DNA of 64,000 bases, from assembly GCA_963748925.1 (NCBI GenBank), contig CAVVKG010000001.1, positions 186,001 through 250,000 on the forward strand, given 5' to 3'. The position numbers and the translations under genes were made by a program. Below the pieces are notes generated by a model. That model was not told the DNA's origin, searched no databases, and was given only the letters and a program-made list of their open reading frames with translations. This document shows positions 8,563 to 18,034 of this stretch, piece by piece. The stretch comes from Cryomorpha sp963748925. Its GTDB lineage: Bacteria > Bacteroidota > Bacteroidia > Flavobacteriales_D > Cryomorphaceae. Numbering within the stretch: the stretch's first letter is position 1; the number at the start of each line of letters is the position of its first letter.

Positions 8563-11500
8563 TCACCTTTCATTCATACTACTCTTTTCGTTACGGTACC
8601 TGTTCTCCCGCAGATGTGCTGGATAGGGCTGTAGCCAATGATTATGATGTGGTGGCGCTTACTGATATCAACAGCACCGCGGGTTCACTCAACTTTGTGC
8701 GCATGGCTTCCAAAAAGGGCGTAAAACCCGTTTTGGGAATTGATTTCAGGAATGGAGCAAAACAGTGTTTCCTTGCTTTGGCCAAAAATAACAAGGGCTG
8801 GGAAGAGATCAATACCTATCTCTCGCATTTTCTCCACTCCGGAGAGCCCATCCCCGAAAGGGCACCCCACTTTAAGCATGTGTTTGTGATTTACCCGTTT
8901 ATCTCGACTCCCATCTCGGCTCCGCTCGATGACCGGTTCGATAAACGTTGCAGCAATCAAATTGATAAATGCATCACTGATTCTGAGCCAGATGCGGCAG
9001 GCTCCCATTTAGGGGGCGGGGGCGCGCGCGAGCAGTCTCAACTTCCCATCTCGACTTCGCTCGGTGACCGGCTCGATAACCGGCACAATACCCACAGCAC
9101 AAGGAACAGCGGCAGCATCCCACCCCCGGACAGCGACTCGGCCAGCGAAGCAGCCCCGTATGGGCGACTAAAAGGCTTGCAGCTTGAGGCTACCAGCTTG
9201 AGGTCAAATGAATACATCTCAGTAGCCCCCTGCGACCTTATCCGTTTCTCCCGCTCGCCCTGGGCCGGGCAGGTGGACAAAGTGGTAATGGGACACCAAT
9301 TTTCGTTTGCCAATAAGCGTGAGTTTAATGCGCACCGTTTGTTGCGTGCTATTGCCAATAACTGCTTGCTCTCAAAACTTCCGAAAACGGAAGAAGGCCA
9401 CCCCGACGATGTGTGGATGCATCGCAATGAGGTAATGGCGCTCTACGGCGAATTTCCGCAGATGATTGCCAATACTACGCGTATTTTGCAAGAGTGCCGT
9501 ATCAGCTTTGAGTTTGGCGATGCCTATCCGCATAAAAATCTTCGGCTTTACACAGATTCGCTAGCTGAAGATGAAGCTATGCTGCGCCGGCTATGCATGG
9601 AAAATTTGGATTACCGCTATCCCAATGCAGATGCTGAAGTAATGAAACGGCTCAATATGGAGCTGGAAGTGATTTCGCAAAAGCAGTTTGTATCGTATTT
9701 TTTGATCAATTGGGATATTACGAGCTATGCCCGCAGCAAAGGCTATTTTTATGTAGGGCGGGGGAGTGGTGCCAATAGTCTGGTGGCTTACGTGCTGCGT
9801 ATTACCGATGTAGATCCCATTGAGCTCGATTTGTATTTCGAGCGGTTTATCAATCTCTATCGCAAGAATCCACCCGATTTTGACCTCGATTTTTCGTGGC
9901 GCGACCGGCCTGATATTACGCAGTATATCTTTGAACGGTTTCCCCACTGCGCTATTCTCGCTACGTATAATACGTTTCAATATCGTGCTGTAGTGCGCGA
10001 ACTGGGCAAAGTTTTTGGCTTGCCAAAAGATGAGATAGATGTGCTTACCACCGGTAAGTTTGATGCTTCAAAGCTTGATGGTCATGCATTGCTCGTCTTG
10101 CGTTATAGTCAGCTCATTCAGGGGTTTCCCAGTCATCTGAGCCTTCATGCCGGCGGTATTCTTATCGCCAATGCGCCGGTTCATCAGTTTTCACCGACGT
10201 GGATGCCGCCTAAGGGATTTCCTACTGTGCAGTTTGACATGGTGGTAGCCGAAGATATTGGTCTTTATAAATTTGATATTCTCGGTCAGCGCGGACTCGG
10301 AAAAATAAAAGATACAGTTGCGATTATTTCTGAAAATCAGCCCGATGCAATAGAATTTGATATTCACGACCTGAAGCGATTTAAGCAGGATGAAAAAATT
10401 CGTGAGTTCCTGCGCAATGGCGATGCCATAGGCTGTTTTTATGTGGAGAGCCCAGCCATGCGCATGTTGATGAAGAAGCTACGCGTCGATAATTATCTGG
10501 GTCTGGTAGCGGCGAGCTCGGTTATACGTCCGGGAGTTTCCAAATCGGGGATGATGCGCGAGTTTATTCTGCGCTACCGCAATCCTGAAAAGCGGAAAGA
10601 AGCTCATCCCACTATGCTGGAAATTATGCCCGAAACCTTTGGTGTAATGGTCTATCAGGAAGATGTGATTAAGGTAGCGCACTTTTTTGCCGGCCTCACT
10701 CTGGGCGAAGCCGATGTATTGCGCCGGGGGATGAGCGGTAAGTTCCGTTCGCGCGAAGAGTTTGCCAAGGCCAAGGGCAAGTTTTTCAGTAATTGCAAAA
10801 AGAAGGGCTATGCTGATGAGCTTACTGCTGAAATCTGGCGGCAGGTAGAGAGCTTTGCGGGTTACGCTTTCGCGAAAGGGCACTCGGCAAGCTATGCGGT
10901 AGAAAGCTATCAAAGTTTATTCCTGAAGGCACATTTCCCGCTGGAGTATATGGTAGCCACCATCAATAATGGCGGTGGATTTTACAGCCGTGAGTTTTAC
11001 CTGCATGAAGCGCGAATGAAAGGCGCTGTCATTGTGCCACCGTGCATCAATAGCGCGCGCAACGCATGCACCATCTCCGGAAAGGAGATTATGCTGGGGT
11101 TTGGGTTTTTGCACGGCCTGGAAGACGAAACCGTTTACCGGATTATGCGGGCACGGGATGGTAATGGTGTTGCCAATGCTGGGGAGATACAATGCTTAGT
11201 ATCTCCGTCATGTCCCAAATCCAAACCCTTTGCCGATTTGGAAGATTTTATTGACCGCGTCCCAATAAGCGTAGAACAGATAGATATTTTGATTCGCATC
11301 GGCGCATTTGGATTTACCGGACGCAATAAACGCGAGATTCTCTGGGAAGCGAGGTTTAAATTAGGCGGCATTTCAAACCCTCAGAATCGCCCTGCTACAG
11401 GAAATTTATTTCGCGAGCCACGCCGCAACTATCAATTGCCTGATCTAAAAAGCACCCAGCTTGAAGATGCTTTTGATCAGATCGAGTTGTTGGGTTTTCC

Positions 11501-11948
11501 GCTTTGCGACCCATTTGACCTTGTCGAAGACGCCGGTTTTAATTCATTAAGCAATTATGACAGCGTGCCGGTAAATAATGGATTGCAGGCAACGGCTGTA
11601 TCAATGCGTGCCAGTCATTTGCCTTCTCTGATTGGTCGCCGTGTAACCATTTACGGCTACATGGTTACTGCCCGCGATGTAAAAACGTCGCGCGGCGACC
11701 GTATGGCTTTTGGGAATTTTGTAGATATGGATGGCCATTTTATTGATTCCGTTCATTTCCCACCCATTTTGCGGCAGTTTCCCTTCCGTGGTCGTGGCGT
11801 TTATAAGATTTCAGGTGTCGTTTGCGAAGAGTTTGATTGCATCAGTATTGAAGCGGATGGGCTGGAAAAGGTGGCGCTGCTGCCGGATGCTCGGTATGCC
11901 AATGATGATAATTCGGTCATTAAGCACAATAAGTCTGAAACCACGTAG
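8559..11948 (+). CDS. dnaE2: DNA polymerase III alpha subunit, DnaE2-type (error-prone)
   Basis: The 1129-residue C-family polymerase starts with a PHP domain (LTFHSYYSFRYGTCSPADVL; VVALTDINSTAG). The palm follows with GRGSGANSLVAYVLRITD and the catalytic triad motif PDFDLDF (D440, D442, D444). Helix-hairpin-helix and OB-fold regions follow (VTIYGYMVTARDVKTSRGDR...DSVHFPP). There is no obvious tau-binding tail, which fits translesion DnaE2 rather than the replicative DnaE1. Residues about 116-208, inside the PHP domain between FVIYPF and LRSNEYISVAP, are a low-complexity repeat-derived insertion, making the protein longer than usual. DnaE2 normally works with ImuB-type proteins, but no imuA, imuB or dinB gene is in the window. 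Regulation is probably through the palindrome at the start codon. Confidence 0.85.
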   Translation: MLTFHSYYSFRYGTCSPADVLDRAVANDYDVVALTDINSTAGSLNFVRMASKKGVKPVLGIDFRNGAKQCFLALAKNNKGWEEINTYLSHFLHSGEPIPERAPHFKHVFVIYPFISTPISAPLDDRFDKRCSNQIDKCITDSEPDAAGSHLGGGGAREQSQLPISTSLGDRLDNRHNTHSTRNSGSIPPPDSDSASEAAPYGRLKGLQLEATSLRSNEYISVAPCDLIRFSRSPWAGQVDKVVMGHQFSFANKREFNAHRLLRAIANNCLLSKLPKTEEGHPDDVWMHRNEVMALYGEFPQMIANTTRILQECRISFEFGDAYPHKNLRLYTDSLAEDEAMLRRLCMENLDYRYPNADAEVMKRLNMELEVISQKQFVSYFLINWDITSYARSKGYFYVGRGSGANSLVAYVLRITDVDPIELDLYFERFINLYRKNPPDFDLDFSWRDRPDITQYIFERFPHCAILATYNTFQYRAVVRELGKVFGLPKDEIDVLTTGKFDASKLDGHALLVLRYSQLIQGFPSHLSLHAGGILIANAPVHQFSPTWMPPKGFPTVQFDMVVAEDIGLYKFDILGQRGLGKIKDTVAIISENQPDAIEFDIHDLKRFKQDEKIREFLRNGDAIGCFYVESPAMRMLMKKLRVDNYLGLVAASSVIRPGVSKSGMMREFILRYRNPEKRKEAHPTMLEIMPETFGVMVYQEDVIKVAHFFAGLTLGEADVLRRGMSGKFRSREEFAKAKGKFFSNCKKKGYADELTAEIWRQVESFAGYAFAKGHSASYAVESYQSLFLKAHFPLEYMVATINNGGGFYSREFYLHEARMKGAVIVPPCINSARNACTISGKEIMLGFGFLHGLEDETVYRIMRARDGNGVANAGEIQCLVSPSCPKSKPFADLEDFIDRVPISVEQIDILIRIGAFGFTGRNKREILWEARFKLGGISNPQNRPATGNLFREPRRNYQLPDLKSTQLEDAFDQIELLGFPLCDPFDLVEDAGFNSLSNYDSVPVNNGLQATAVSMRASHLPSLIGRRVTIYGYMVTARDVKTSRGDRMAFGNFVDMDGHFIDSVHFPPILRQFPFRGRGVYKISGVVCEEFDCISIEADGLEKVALLPDARYANDDNSVIKHNKSETT
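8910..8947 (+). repeat. REP-like repeat copy A inside dnaE2
   Basis: This 38-bp unit begins CCCATCTCGGCTCCGCTCGA and is followed by TGACCGG. It matches copy B (9045-9082) at 33 of 38 positions. It is GC-rich and encodes part of the insertion in the PHP domain. Confidence 0.7.
9045..9082 (+). repeat. REP-like repeat copy B inside dnaE2
   Basis: This is the second 38-bp unit, beginning CCCATCTCGACTTCGCTCGG and followed by TGACCGG, 135 bp (45 codons) after copy A. Its reverse complement carries CCGAGCGAAGTCGAGATG, a form typical of dispersed short repeats in bacterial genomes. The copies lie in the same reading frame. Confidence 0.7.
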
Positions 11949-12079
11949 GCTGTATGTCGAAACAGTTGCGAGTAAAGCTCCGCATTCAACATAGCTCTGC
12001 TTTTATTACTTAAAGTCATTTGGTGAGCTCCGAGAAGTTGAAAGCGGCTACGAGTAGGGGGCCACTCAAATTTTTCGGG

Positions 12080-12421
12080 ATGAAATATTTCAATATTTTA
12101 TTTGTGTTCTTAGGCTTTATTTGACTGAATGCCAGCGAATTGGCTATTGGCTCAGATTTTGATAGGGAGGTTGCACTTTATGTCGATGAATTCATCTACA
12201 GTAGTGTATGTTTTGAATCAGATGGCTGCGGAACTGTTACTATTGATGGCTGGTCAAGTTGGAGTAGGGGAAGTTGTACCGGGTATTGCTATGATATTTC
12301 AAGCGATTGTGGCAGCGGAAATGTTAGCGGAGTCAGTGCTTCAAGAGGAATGCTAAATGGTGATGGAAGTATTTCAAGACGCTATATACAAGCTCAAATG
12401 ATTACTCAACTATGGGAGTAA
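12080..12421 (+). pseudogene. Small secreted Cys-containing protein with an in-frame stop in its signal peptide
   Basis: From ATG 12080 the frame reads MKYFNILFVFLGFI, then TGA (12122-12124), then LNASELAIGSDFDREVALYV and onward to a stop at 12419-12421. Reading through the TGA gives a 113-residue product whose first 18 residues are a clean signal peptide (cleavage after NAS). The body has five Cys (SVCFESDGCG; SCTGYCYD; SDCGSG). Without read-through, translation could only begin at a TTG (12140) or an out-of-frame ATG, and the signal would be lost. The family is not recognised. The reading that best explains the sequence is a nonsense mutation or a base error. Confidence 0.5.
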
Positions 12422-12459
12422 TACATTGATATGCCGTTTTTTTCAGGGTTGGTTTAATT

Positions 12460-12744
12460 TTAGAGTTGTTTATCGAAATTATCCATTTCTTTGGCTCTCT
12501 CTGTATCACCGGCCCAGTGATATAGCTCAGCGACTTTTTTTCTGGCCTTATCGAAAGTGCCAGATTTGTCCCACTTTATAAGCCAACTCAATAGCTTTTT
12601 CATTGCTTTAATATAAGGAACGAGTAGGAGGGCCGTCATGAAAAGAAGTAACCAACCAAAAGGAAGGAAAGGCAAGACCAAACAAACAAGTCCCAATATA
12701 AAAGTACCGGAAGCAATTAAAGGGATTATATAGGTACGCTTCAT
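12460..12744 (-). CDS. Small membrane protein of unknown function
   Basis: The 94-residue protein has two hydrophobic segments (residues 5-25, LIASGTFILGLVCLVLPFLPF, and 29-45, GWLLLFMTALLLVPYI). A basic, helical cytoplasmic-type tail (KAMKKLLSWLIKWDKSGTFDKARKKVAEL) ends in an acidic stretch. The PFLPFGWLLLF hairpin recalls YbaN/DUF454-like small membrane proteins, but I would not assign it. No operon partner is apparent. Confidence 0.55.
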   Translation of the reverse strand: MKRTYIIPLIASGTFILGLVCLVLPFLPFGWLLLFMTALLLVPYIKAMKKLLSWLIKWDKSGTFDKARKKVAELYHWAGDTERAKEMDNFDKQL

Positions 12745-13112
12745 AAATCTGGTTCTATATTAAATAACTGATCGACAAAATAGATAAAGCACCTTATAAT
12801 TAACTTTCTTTAAAAATAGAACCACGATCTCCGCCTGTTTAAAATGGCCTACTCTAAAGGCCAAAACGGCTTAAAAGTTATTGAAAAGTCTTAATTTCAG
12901 GTAATAGCTAAAATTTATAAGTGTTTTATTCGTCTGTTAATCAGTGTTTAATTGGTTTTAATTGTATTATTAGTTTAATTAATGTTTTTTCAAGATTTTA
13001 AAGGATGTTTCCTCAAAAAAGTAAAAAGAAGCCTTACTATACGAAATATCTCTTGCGATTTTCTTGGTAAAGGCTTCTAAAAAAGATAGAAGAAATGCTA
13101 TTCAATCTCCAT
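12745..13112. other. AT-rich intergenic region (368 bp)
   Basis: There is no gene. It contains the inverted repeat listed at 13027-13078 and otherwise long A/T runs, including several TTTTAATT-like stretches. Confidence 0.5.
13027..13078 (-). terminator. Possible terminator with a long loop
   Basis: AGAAGCCTT (13027-13035) pairs with AAGGCTTCT (13070-13078). Read on the minus strand, the stem is followed by TTTTTACTTTTTTG. It lies about 35 bp after the end of the 13113-13352 gene. The 34-base loop makes it weak. Confidence 0.4.
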
Positions 13113-13352
13113 TTATTGCTTTCGCAAAACTTTAATGAGTTGGTCCTTGTCCATTTTACTTCGGCCGGGAATCTCAAGTTTTTTGGCTAATTGATAAAGC
13201 TGATTTCTCGATCTCTCCTCATAAGGGGTAGAGTTGTAATCGGGATTTTCTGTGTTAGCTATTCTTGCTGCTTTTTCTTTTTTCATCCCTTTATCACGCA
13301 GAGCCTCATACTGCTCTTCATTCTTTATTTTATCCATTTTCTTATCGGGCAT
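13113..13352 (-). CDS. Rho termination factor N-terminal-like (SAP-type) small protein
   Basis: This 79-residue, highly charged protein has two parts. The first (KNEEQYEALRDKGMKKEKAARIAN) is a helical segment found in many short bacterial proteins annotated as Rho-N-terminal-like (DUF7218). The second (SRNQLYQLAKKLEIPGRSKMDKDQLIKVLRK, residues 48-78) is a SAP/Rho-N helix-extended loop-helix that usually binds nucleic acid. No signal or membrane segment is seen. The role is unknown and is presumed to be cytoplasmic and nucleic-acid-associated. Confidence 0.75.
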   Translation of the reverse strand: MPDKKMDKIKNEEQYEALRDKGMKKEKAARIANTENPDYNSTPYEERSRNQLYQLAKKLEIPGRSKMDKDQLIKVLRKQ

Positions 13353-13503
13353 GGTCTTATGTTTTTACAGAATACAACAACTTAGACACAATGTTGTTGA
13401 AAGAATTTGGTGAAATAAAATTTGCAGTAGCGACAGGCCTTACGGTAGGAATTCCTGAGTTGCAAACTCAAGATTTATAGCAAATGCTATTGTTGTTTTG
13501 GGA

Positions 13504-15039
13504 TTACGGTTCAACTTTTTGAAGCTTCTCTGTAATGTAGCTACCGGTTTTAACTTGAGGGTATAACACCGAATACGGAATAGACTCATTGTTAACCTGC
13601 TTGAAAATTAACGTGCGATCAAGCTGTTCTAGGTGGGTGCAACCAGCGGCCATAAAGAGCTCGAGAAAATCGTGAATTGTAGCTCCATGATAATTGCGCA
13701 CACGTTTCCACTTGTCTTCTACAACTAATCCCCTTACTAGTGTGGGATTGTTAGTAGCCACGCCTGTAGGGCACTTGTTGGTGTCGCATTTTAAAGCCTG
13801 AATACAGCCTACAGCCATCATCATAGCCCTGGCTGAAGCGCATACATCGGCACCAATACACAGCGCTTTAAAAACATCAAAGGCAGTGATGATTTTCGTA
13901 GCTGTAATAACCCGGATGTCTTTTTTTAAATCATATCCATTCAGGGTGTCAATGGCAAAGATTAATCCTTTTTCCCAGGGCATTCCTACATAATTCGAGA
14001 AGTCTATAGGAGCTGCTCCTGTGCCTCCTTCTGAGCCGTCAATGTTGATAAAATCGGGGCGGGTGCCCGTCTCAACCATTTTTTTGCATATATCATCAAA
14101 TTCGTCTTTGCTTCCGATGCATAACTTAAAGCCAACGGGTTTCCCTCCTGATAGTTTGCGGAGTTGTTCAATAAATTGTAGCAGCCCATAGGCATCACTA
14201 AAAGTAGAATGACCGGGAGGAGAAAGGACTTCGGTGTGCGGCTTTAGGCCACGTATAGCGGCTATTTCTTCATTATTCTTGGCTGCGGGAAGCACGCCTC
14301 CATGGCCTGGTTTTGCGCCTTGAGATATTTTAATCTCAATCATTTTAACTTCAGGTCTGCTTGCATTTTTCTGAAACATCTCTGGGTTAAAGTGACCGTC
14401 TTCAGTACGGCAACCAAAATACCCTGTACCGATTTCCCAAACAAGATCGCCTCCCTTGAGGTGGTACGGTGAGATTCCACCCTCTCCGGTATTGTGGAAG
14501 AAGTTTCCGGCCTTAGCGCCCTTATTTAGAGCTTCAATGGCATTTTTGCTGAGTGAGCCATAACTCATAGCAGAAACATTAAAAATGCTGGTGGAATATG
14601 CTTGTGTGCAGTCCGGACCACCCACACGCACCCGCGGTGGGGAGCTCAGCCTCTTGGCGGGATAAATACTGTGTTGCATCCATTTGTAACCGTCAGCATT
14701 TACATTAAGTTGTGTACCGAATGGATGTGTATCCAACTCTAGTTTTGCACGCGAGTAAATATACGATCGGTGGTTTCGGTCAATGGGTGTGCCGTCGGTG
14801 TCGTTCTCAACAAAATACTGGTGTATTTCTGGGCTTATCATTTCAAAGAGGTACCGCATATGGCCGATCACCGGAAAGTTGCGTAAAATAGTATGCTCTT
14901 TCTGGATAATGTCGTAGAGCCCAATGGCTATAATAATTACTACAATGCCGATAAAGCCGTAAACGGGCCACTTTAAGGTAGCGGCAATAATGGCAAATAA
15001 GGCTAAGGCAAATAAAGTAAAGCGGATGGCTTCTCTCAT
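13504..15039 (-). CDS. FMN-binding glutamate synthase family protein
   Basis: The 511-residue protein has an N-terminal pair of hydrophobic helices (residues 6-47), then an alpha/beta barrel like the GltB synthase domain. Marks of FMN and substrate sites are FNVSAMSYGSLSKNAIEALN, NTGEGGISPYH, KISQGAKPGHGG and NIDGSEGGTGAAP. The 3Fe-4S ligands are Cys412, Cys418 and Cys423 (C-x5-C-x4-C, as in glutamate synthase). It lacks the glutaminase domain and a GltD partner, so it is not a complete GOGAT. This stand-alone, membrane-anchored form is widespread, and its real substrate is uncertain. Confidence 0.88.
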   Translation of the reverse strand: MREAIRFTLFALALFAIIAATLKWPVYGFIGIVVIIIAIGLYDIIQKEHTILRNFPVIGHMRYLFEMISPEIHQYFVENDTDGTPIDRNHRSYIYSRAKLELDTHPFGTQLNVNADGYKWMQHSIYPAKRLSSPPRVRVGGPDCTQAYSTSIFNVSAMSYGSLSKNAIEALNKGAKAGNFFHNTGEGGISPYHLKGGDLVWEIGTGYFGCRTEDGHFNPEMFQKNASRPEVKMIEIKISQGAKPGHGGVLPAAKNNEEIAAIRGLKPHTEVLSPPGHSTFSDAYGLLQFIEQLRKLSGGKPVGFKLCIGSKDEFDDICKKMVETGTRPDFINIDGSEGGTGAAPIDFSNYVGMPWEKGLIFAIDTLNGYDLKKDIRVITATKIITAFDVFKALCIGADVCASARAMMMAVGCIQALKCDTNKCPTGVATNNPTLVRGLVVEDKWKRVRNYHGATIHDFLELFMAAGCTHLEQLDRTLIFKQVNNESIPYSVLYPQVKTGSYITEKLQKVEP

Positions 15040-15150
15040 AGTACTATTAAGTTAAAGCGTAAGGTATTCTATTTGGAGCCCTCCGCTATTTCGCTGAAAT
15101 GCCCAGTTTATAAGGAATTAATATCCTGAAGGGTGTAATTCAGGCCCCGT

Positions 15151-15183
15151 GTAGATTCAGTAAGCAAATCGGTAGATTCAGTA
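15151..15183 (+). promoter_or_regulatory. 12-bp direct repeat with 21-bp period: candidate LytTR operator
   Basis: GTAGATTCAGTA occurs twice without mismatch, at 15151-15162 and 15172-15183, with 9 bp between. The 21-bp period equals two helical turns, as in known LytTR sites such as those of AgrA. The repeats lie about 60 bp upstream of a near-consensus start region for the TonB/LytS/LytTR locus, a position suited to an activator. Confidence 0.6.
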
Positions 15184-15214
15184 GGTTTAATTTAAAATTA
15201 GCCAACGATTCCTG

Positions 15215-15222
15215 GACATTTG
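15215..15222 (+). promoter_or_regulatory. Near-consensus -7 box (GACATTTG)
   Basis: It differs from TAnnTTTG only in the first base and lies 19 bases before the ATG at 15242. A weak -7 box would fit a promoter that needs the upstream direct-repeat activator site. Confidence 0.35.
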
Positions 15223-15241
15223 AATCATAAAACCACCCGAT

Positions 15242-17372
15242 ATGCGATTTTGTTCACTTATATTTTTTGTTTTAGCTTCTCTGTCCGGGTTAGCCCAGTT
15301 TAGCCTTACGGGAAATGTGGTTTCCGGAAAAGGAGAATCCATTCCAGGAGTCAATGTATACATAAAAGGAACTTACGATGGAGGAACAACGGATGCTAAT
15401 GGGAATTTCAATTTTAATACCGCTCAATCGGATAGTATAGTTGTTATCGCTACATGTATTGGTTTTGAGTCGGCGGAAATACTATTGAAGAATCCTTCTG
15501 AGCCAATAACGATAAAGCTAAGGCAAAAAGTGAATGAGCTCAATGCGGTTTCTATCACTGCTGGAACAATCGATGTAAGCGATAAGGCCACTTCAATGGT
15601 TATGAAGCCTCTGGATGTTGTGACAACTGCCGGTGCACTTGCTGATATTACGGGTGCGCTCAATACCTTACCGGGAACTGCAACAGTGGCTAATGACGGC
15701 AGGCTCTTTGTTCGTGGAGGTGATGCCACAGAAACTGCCATTTTCTTTGATGGATTACGTGTAGGAAACGCATATGGAACTACCACTTCGGGGCTGCCAA
15801 CCAGAAATCGCTTTAACGCGGCATTACTAAAAGGCACGTTTTTCAGCACGGGTGGCTACTCTGCTGAGTATGGAGGAGCTCTTTCGTCAGTACTTGCTTT
15901 AGAAACAATTGATAAACCAGTTAGAAATCAAACAGATTTGAGTTTTATGTCTGTAGGGTTGTCTGCTGCAACAACATTTGTATCAGAGAAGCAATCGGTT
16001 ACTGCAGAGCTAGCTTATACAGATTTGAATCCCTATCAGGAGATGATAAAGCAGGAGTTTGATTTTGAGCTGGCACCCAGAACCATTCAGGGACAAGCTC
16101 TCTATCGCCATGCACTCGGAAAAGACGGAATGATGAAAGGGTTTTTGCAGGGTTCCGGTAGCCAGCTGATTATATGGCAGCAACAGCCAGGTGTGGAAGG
16201 ACGGGGCCAGCGAATTGCTATTGACAATACCTTTGGGTTTGGAAATACCTCTTATAAAAAGCCTATCAGTGAAAAATGGCTTGCTGAGGGAGGTGTTTCG
16301 ATGAGCGTTAATACCGATGATATTGAGGTTGATACCAATTCTTACCAAAACACAGCCAACTTATTTCATGTAAAACAGAAGTTCACACATTACTTCACTG
16401 AGGCCTTTAAGGTGAAAACAGGTTTGGAAATGTTTGTACGAGGTTACAGTTCAACCGATAAATCAATTGATGCGACTCTGAATTACCAGGATTTCCGACC
16501 GGCGGTTTTTGCGGAAGCCGAATGGTACCCTAATGCTGAGTTGTCAATTCGCGGAGGTTTACGTGGCTCATATGCGGAGAAAAACGGCTCTTACGAATTA
16601 GAGCCTCGAATCGCAGCGGCTTACCGTCCTTACAAAAATGGAATTATATCGGCTGCAGCCGGTACTTTTAGTCAGCAACAAAGCGATGATGTTGTTCTTC
16701 TTAACCAAATCTATTGCCGATTCGAGGGCAAGCCATCTTCAGCTTAGTTTTCAGCATGGTACAGATGATCGCATTTTCAGGGTAGAGGGATATTTAAAGT
16801 CGTATTCTAATCTTGCGGTAAATGGTGTTTCTGGATATAAGCCTGATGGTGAAGGGACTGCAAATGGGTTTGATCTTTTTTACAGAGACCGTTCCACGTT
16901 TAAAAATATTGATTTCTGGGTTACCTACAGTTTTGTAGAAAGTCGACGGCAATATGCTGATTTTAAAACCGAGGTGCAGCCTTCCTTCGCTCCGCAGCAT
17001 AATCTCTCGGTGGTAGGTAAATATTGGATAGCCGATTGGAAATCAATGCCTGGAGCAACATTTAGCTGGAATAGCGGCTATACATACGATAATCCTAACC
17101 TACCCGGTGAAATGGAATCGGTTTCTCCCAATTACGCTTCCGTTTCGGTAAACTGGAGCTATTTATGGAAGCAGAACCTAATCGTTCACGTGGCTTGTAA
17201 TAATCTCCTGGGAAGAGAAAATACCTTCGGGTATACTTATGCAAATCAGCCCGATGAATCGGGACAGATACCCGGACTTTCACAAGGACAGCCGGCTACG
17301 AGATTCTTTTTTGTCGGAGTGTTCTGGACCATCTCAAAGCATAAAGAAGCAAATCAATTAAATAATCTATAA
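15242..17372 (+). pseudogene. TonB-dependent outer-membrane receptor, split by one frameshift
   Basis: Frame one (15242-16747) has a signal peptide (MRFCSLIFFVLASLSGLAQ), a carboxypeptidase-regulatory-like domain (residues about 20-95: NVVSGKGESIPGVNVYIKGT), a plug domain (ADITGALNTLPGTATVANDG; LFVRGGDATETAIFFDG) and barrel strands. It ends abnormally in RFEGKPSSA. Frame two (to 17372) continues with SIADSRASHLQLSFQHG and further barrel strands, ending ATRFFFVGVFWTISKHK. Removing one A from CAAAT at 16706-16709 joins them (...LLNQSIADSRA...) into a 709-residue receptor, a normal length. It imports an unknown ligand, and the next genes encode a helical repeat protein and a LytS/LytTR pair. It is split either by an assembly indel or by a recent mutation. 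Confidence 0.85.
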
Positions 17373-17392
17373 CAATTAAAAATCAAACAATT

Positions 17393-18028
17393 ATGAAAAA
17401 CTCAATCCTGTTACTCGTTCTCTTTTTCGTTTCATTGACAATCTCTGCACAAGACGGTGCTTACCAGCAAGCCATGGGAAAGGCCATGGGTGAATTTGGA
17501 CAGGCAAAAACGCCAGAAGGCTTTAAGTCAGCATCCAATTCCTTTGCCAGAATAGCCGAAAACAATCAGGGCCAGTGTTTGCCAGATTATTATGCAGCCC
17601 TCTCGATGATTACCCAAACCTTTTACATGAAAGATGCAGCTGAGCGCGATGCATTGGTTGATAAAGCAATTAAGCATATTGAAGCTGCTGAAGAGTTGAG
17701 TCCCAATAATGATGAACTCGAAGTATTGCGCGGGTTTGCGCTTACCGCTAAAATGGTTGTTGATCCATCAACACGCGGTCAGAAATACAGTCCAATGATT
17801 GCGATGCACTATGGAAAGGCTATGCAAATGGATCCTGAAAATCCTCGTGCAGCTGCAATGATGGCTCGAAACGAACTCGGTACCGCTCAGTTTTTTGGCT
17901 CAGAAACAACAAAGGCCTGTGATCTGGCGCAAAAAAGTATTGCACTTTTTGAAAACGAAAAAGCTGAGGGTTTTTCACCTTCCTGGGGTAAGGACACGGC
18001 TATGGAAGTAGTCGCTGCATGTAAATAA
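17393..18028 (+). CDS. Secreted/periplasmic TPR-like protein
   Basis: The 211-residue protein has signal peptide MKNSILLLVLFFVSLTISAQ and then all-helical repeats (KAIKHIEAAEELSPNNDELEVLRGFALTA; MHYGKAMQMDPENPRAAAMMARNELG) that read as degenerate TPRs. It starts 20 bp after the TonB receptor gene and ends at a strong hairpin. The order receptor, helical protein, LytS kinase and LytTR regulator suggests that it is the periplasmic partner of the receptor or of the sensor. That is inference from context only. Confidence 0.75.
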   Translation: MKNSILLLVLFFVSLTISAQDGAYQQAMGKAMGEFGQAKTPEGFKSASNSFARIAENNQGQCLPDYYAALSMITQTFYMKDAAERDALVDKAIKHIEAAEELSPNNDELEVLRGFALTAKMVVDPSTRGQKYSPMIAMHYGKAMQMDPENPRAAAMMARNELGTAQFFGSETTKACDLAQKSIALFENEKAEGFSPSWGKDTAMEVVAACK

Positions 18029-18034
18029 TAACCT

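Noticed and set aside
13504..15039. Calling the FMN/3Fe-4S protein a complete glutamate synthase (GltB)
   Set aside because: It lacks the N-terminal glutaminase and the C-terminal GXGXG domain, has membrane helices, and no gltD is nearby.
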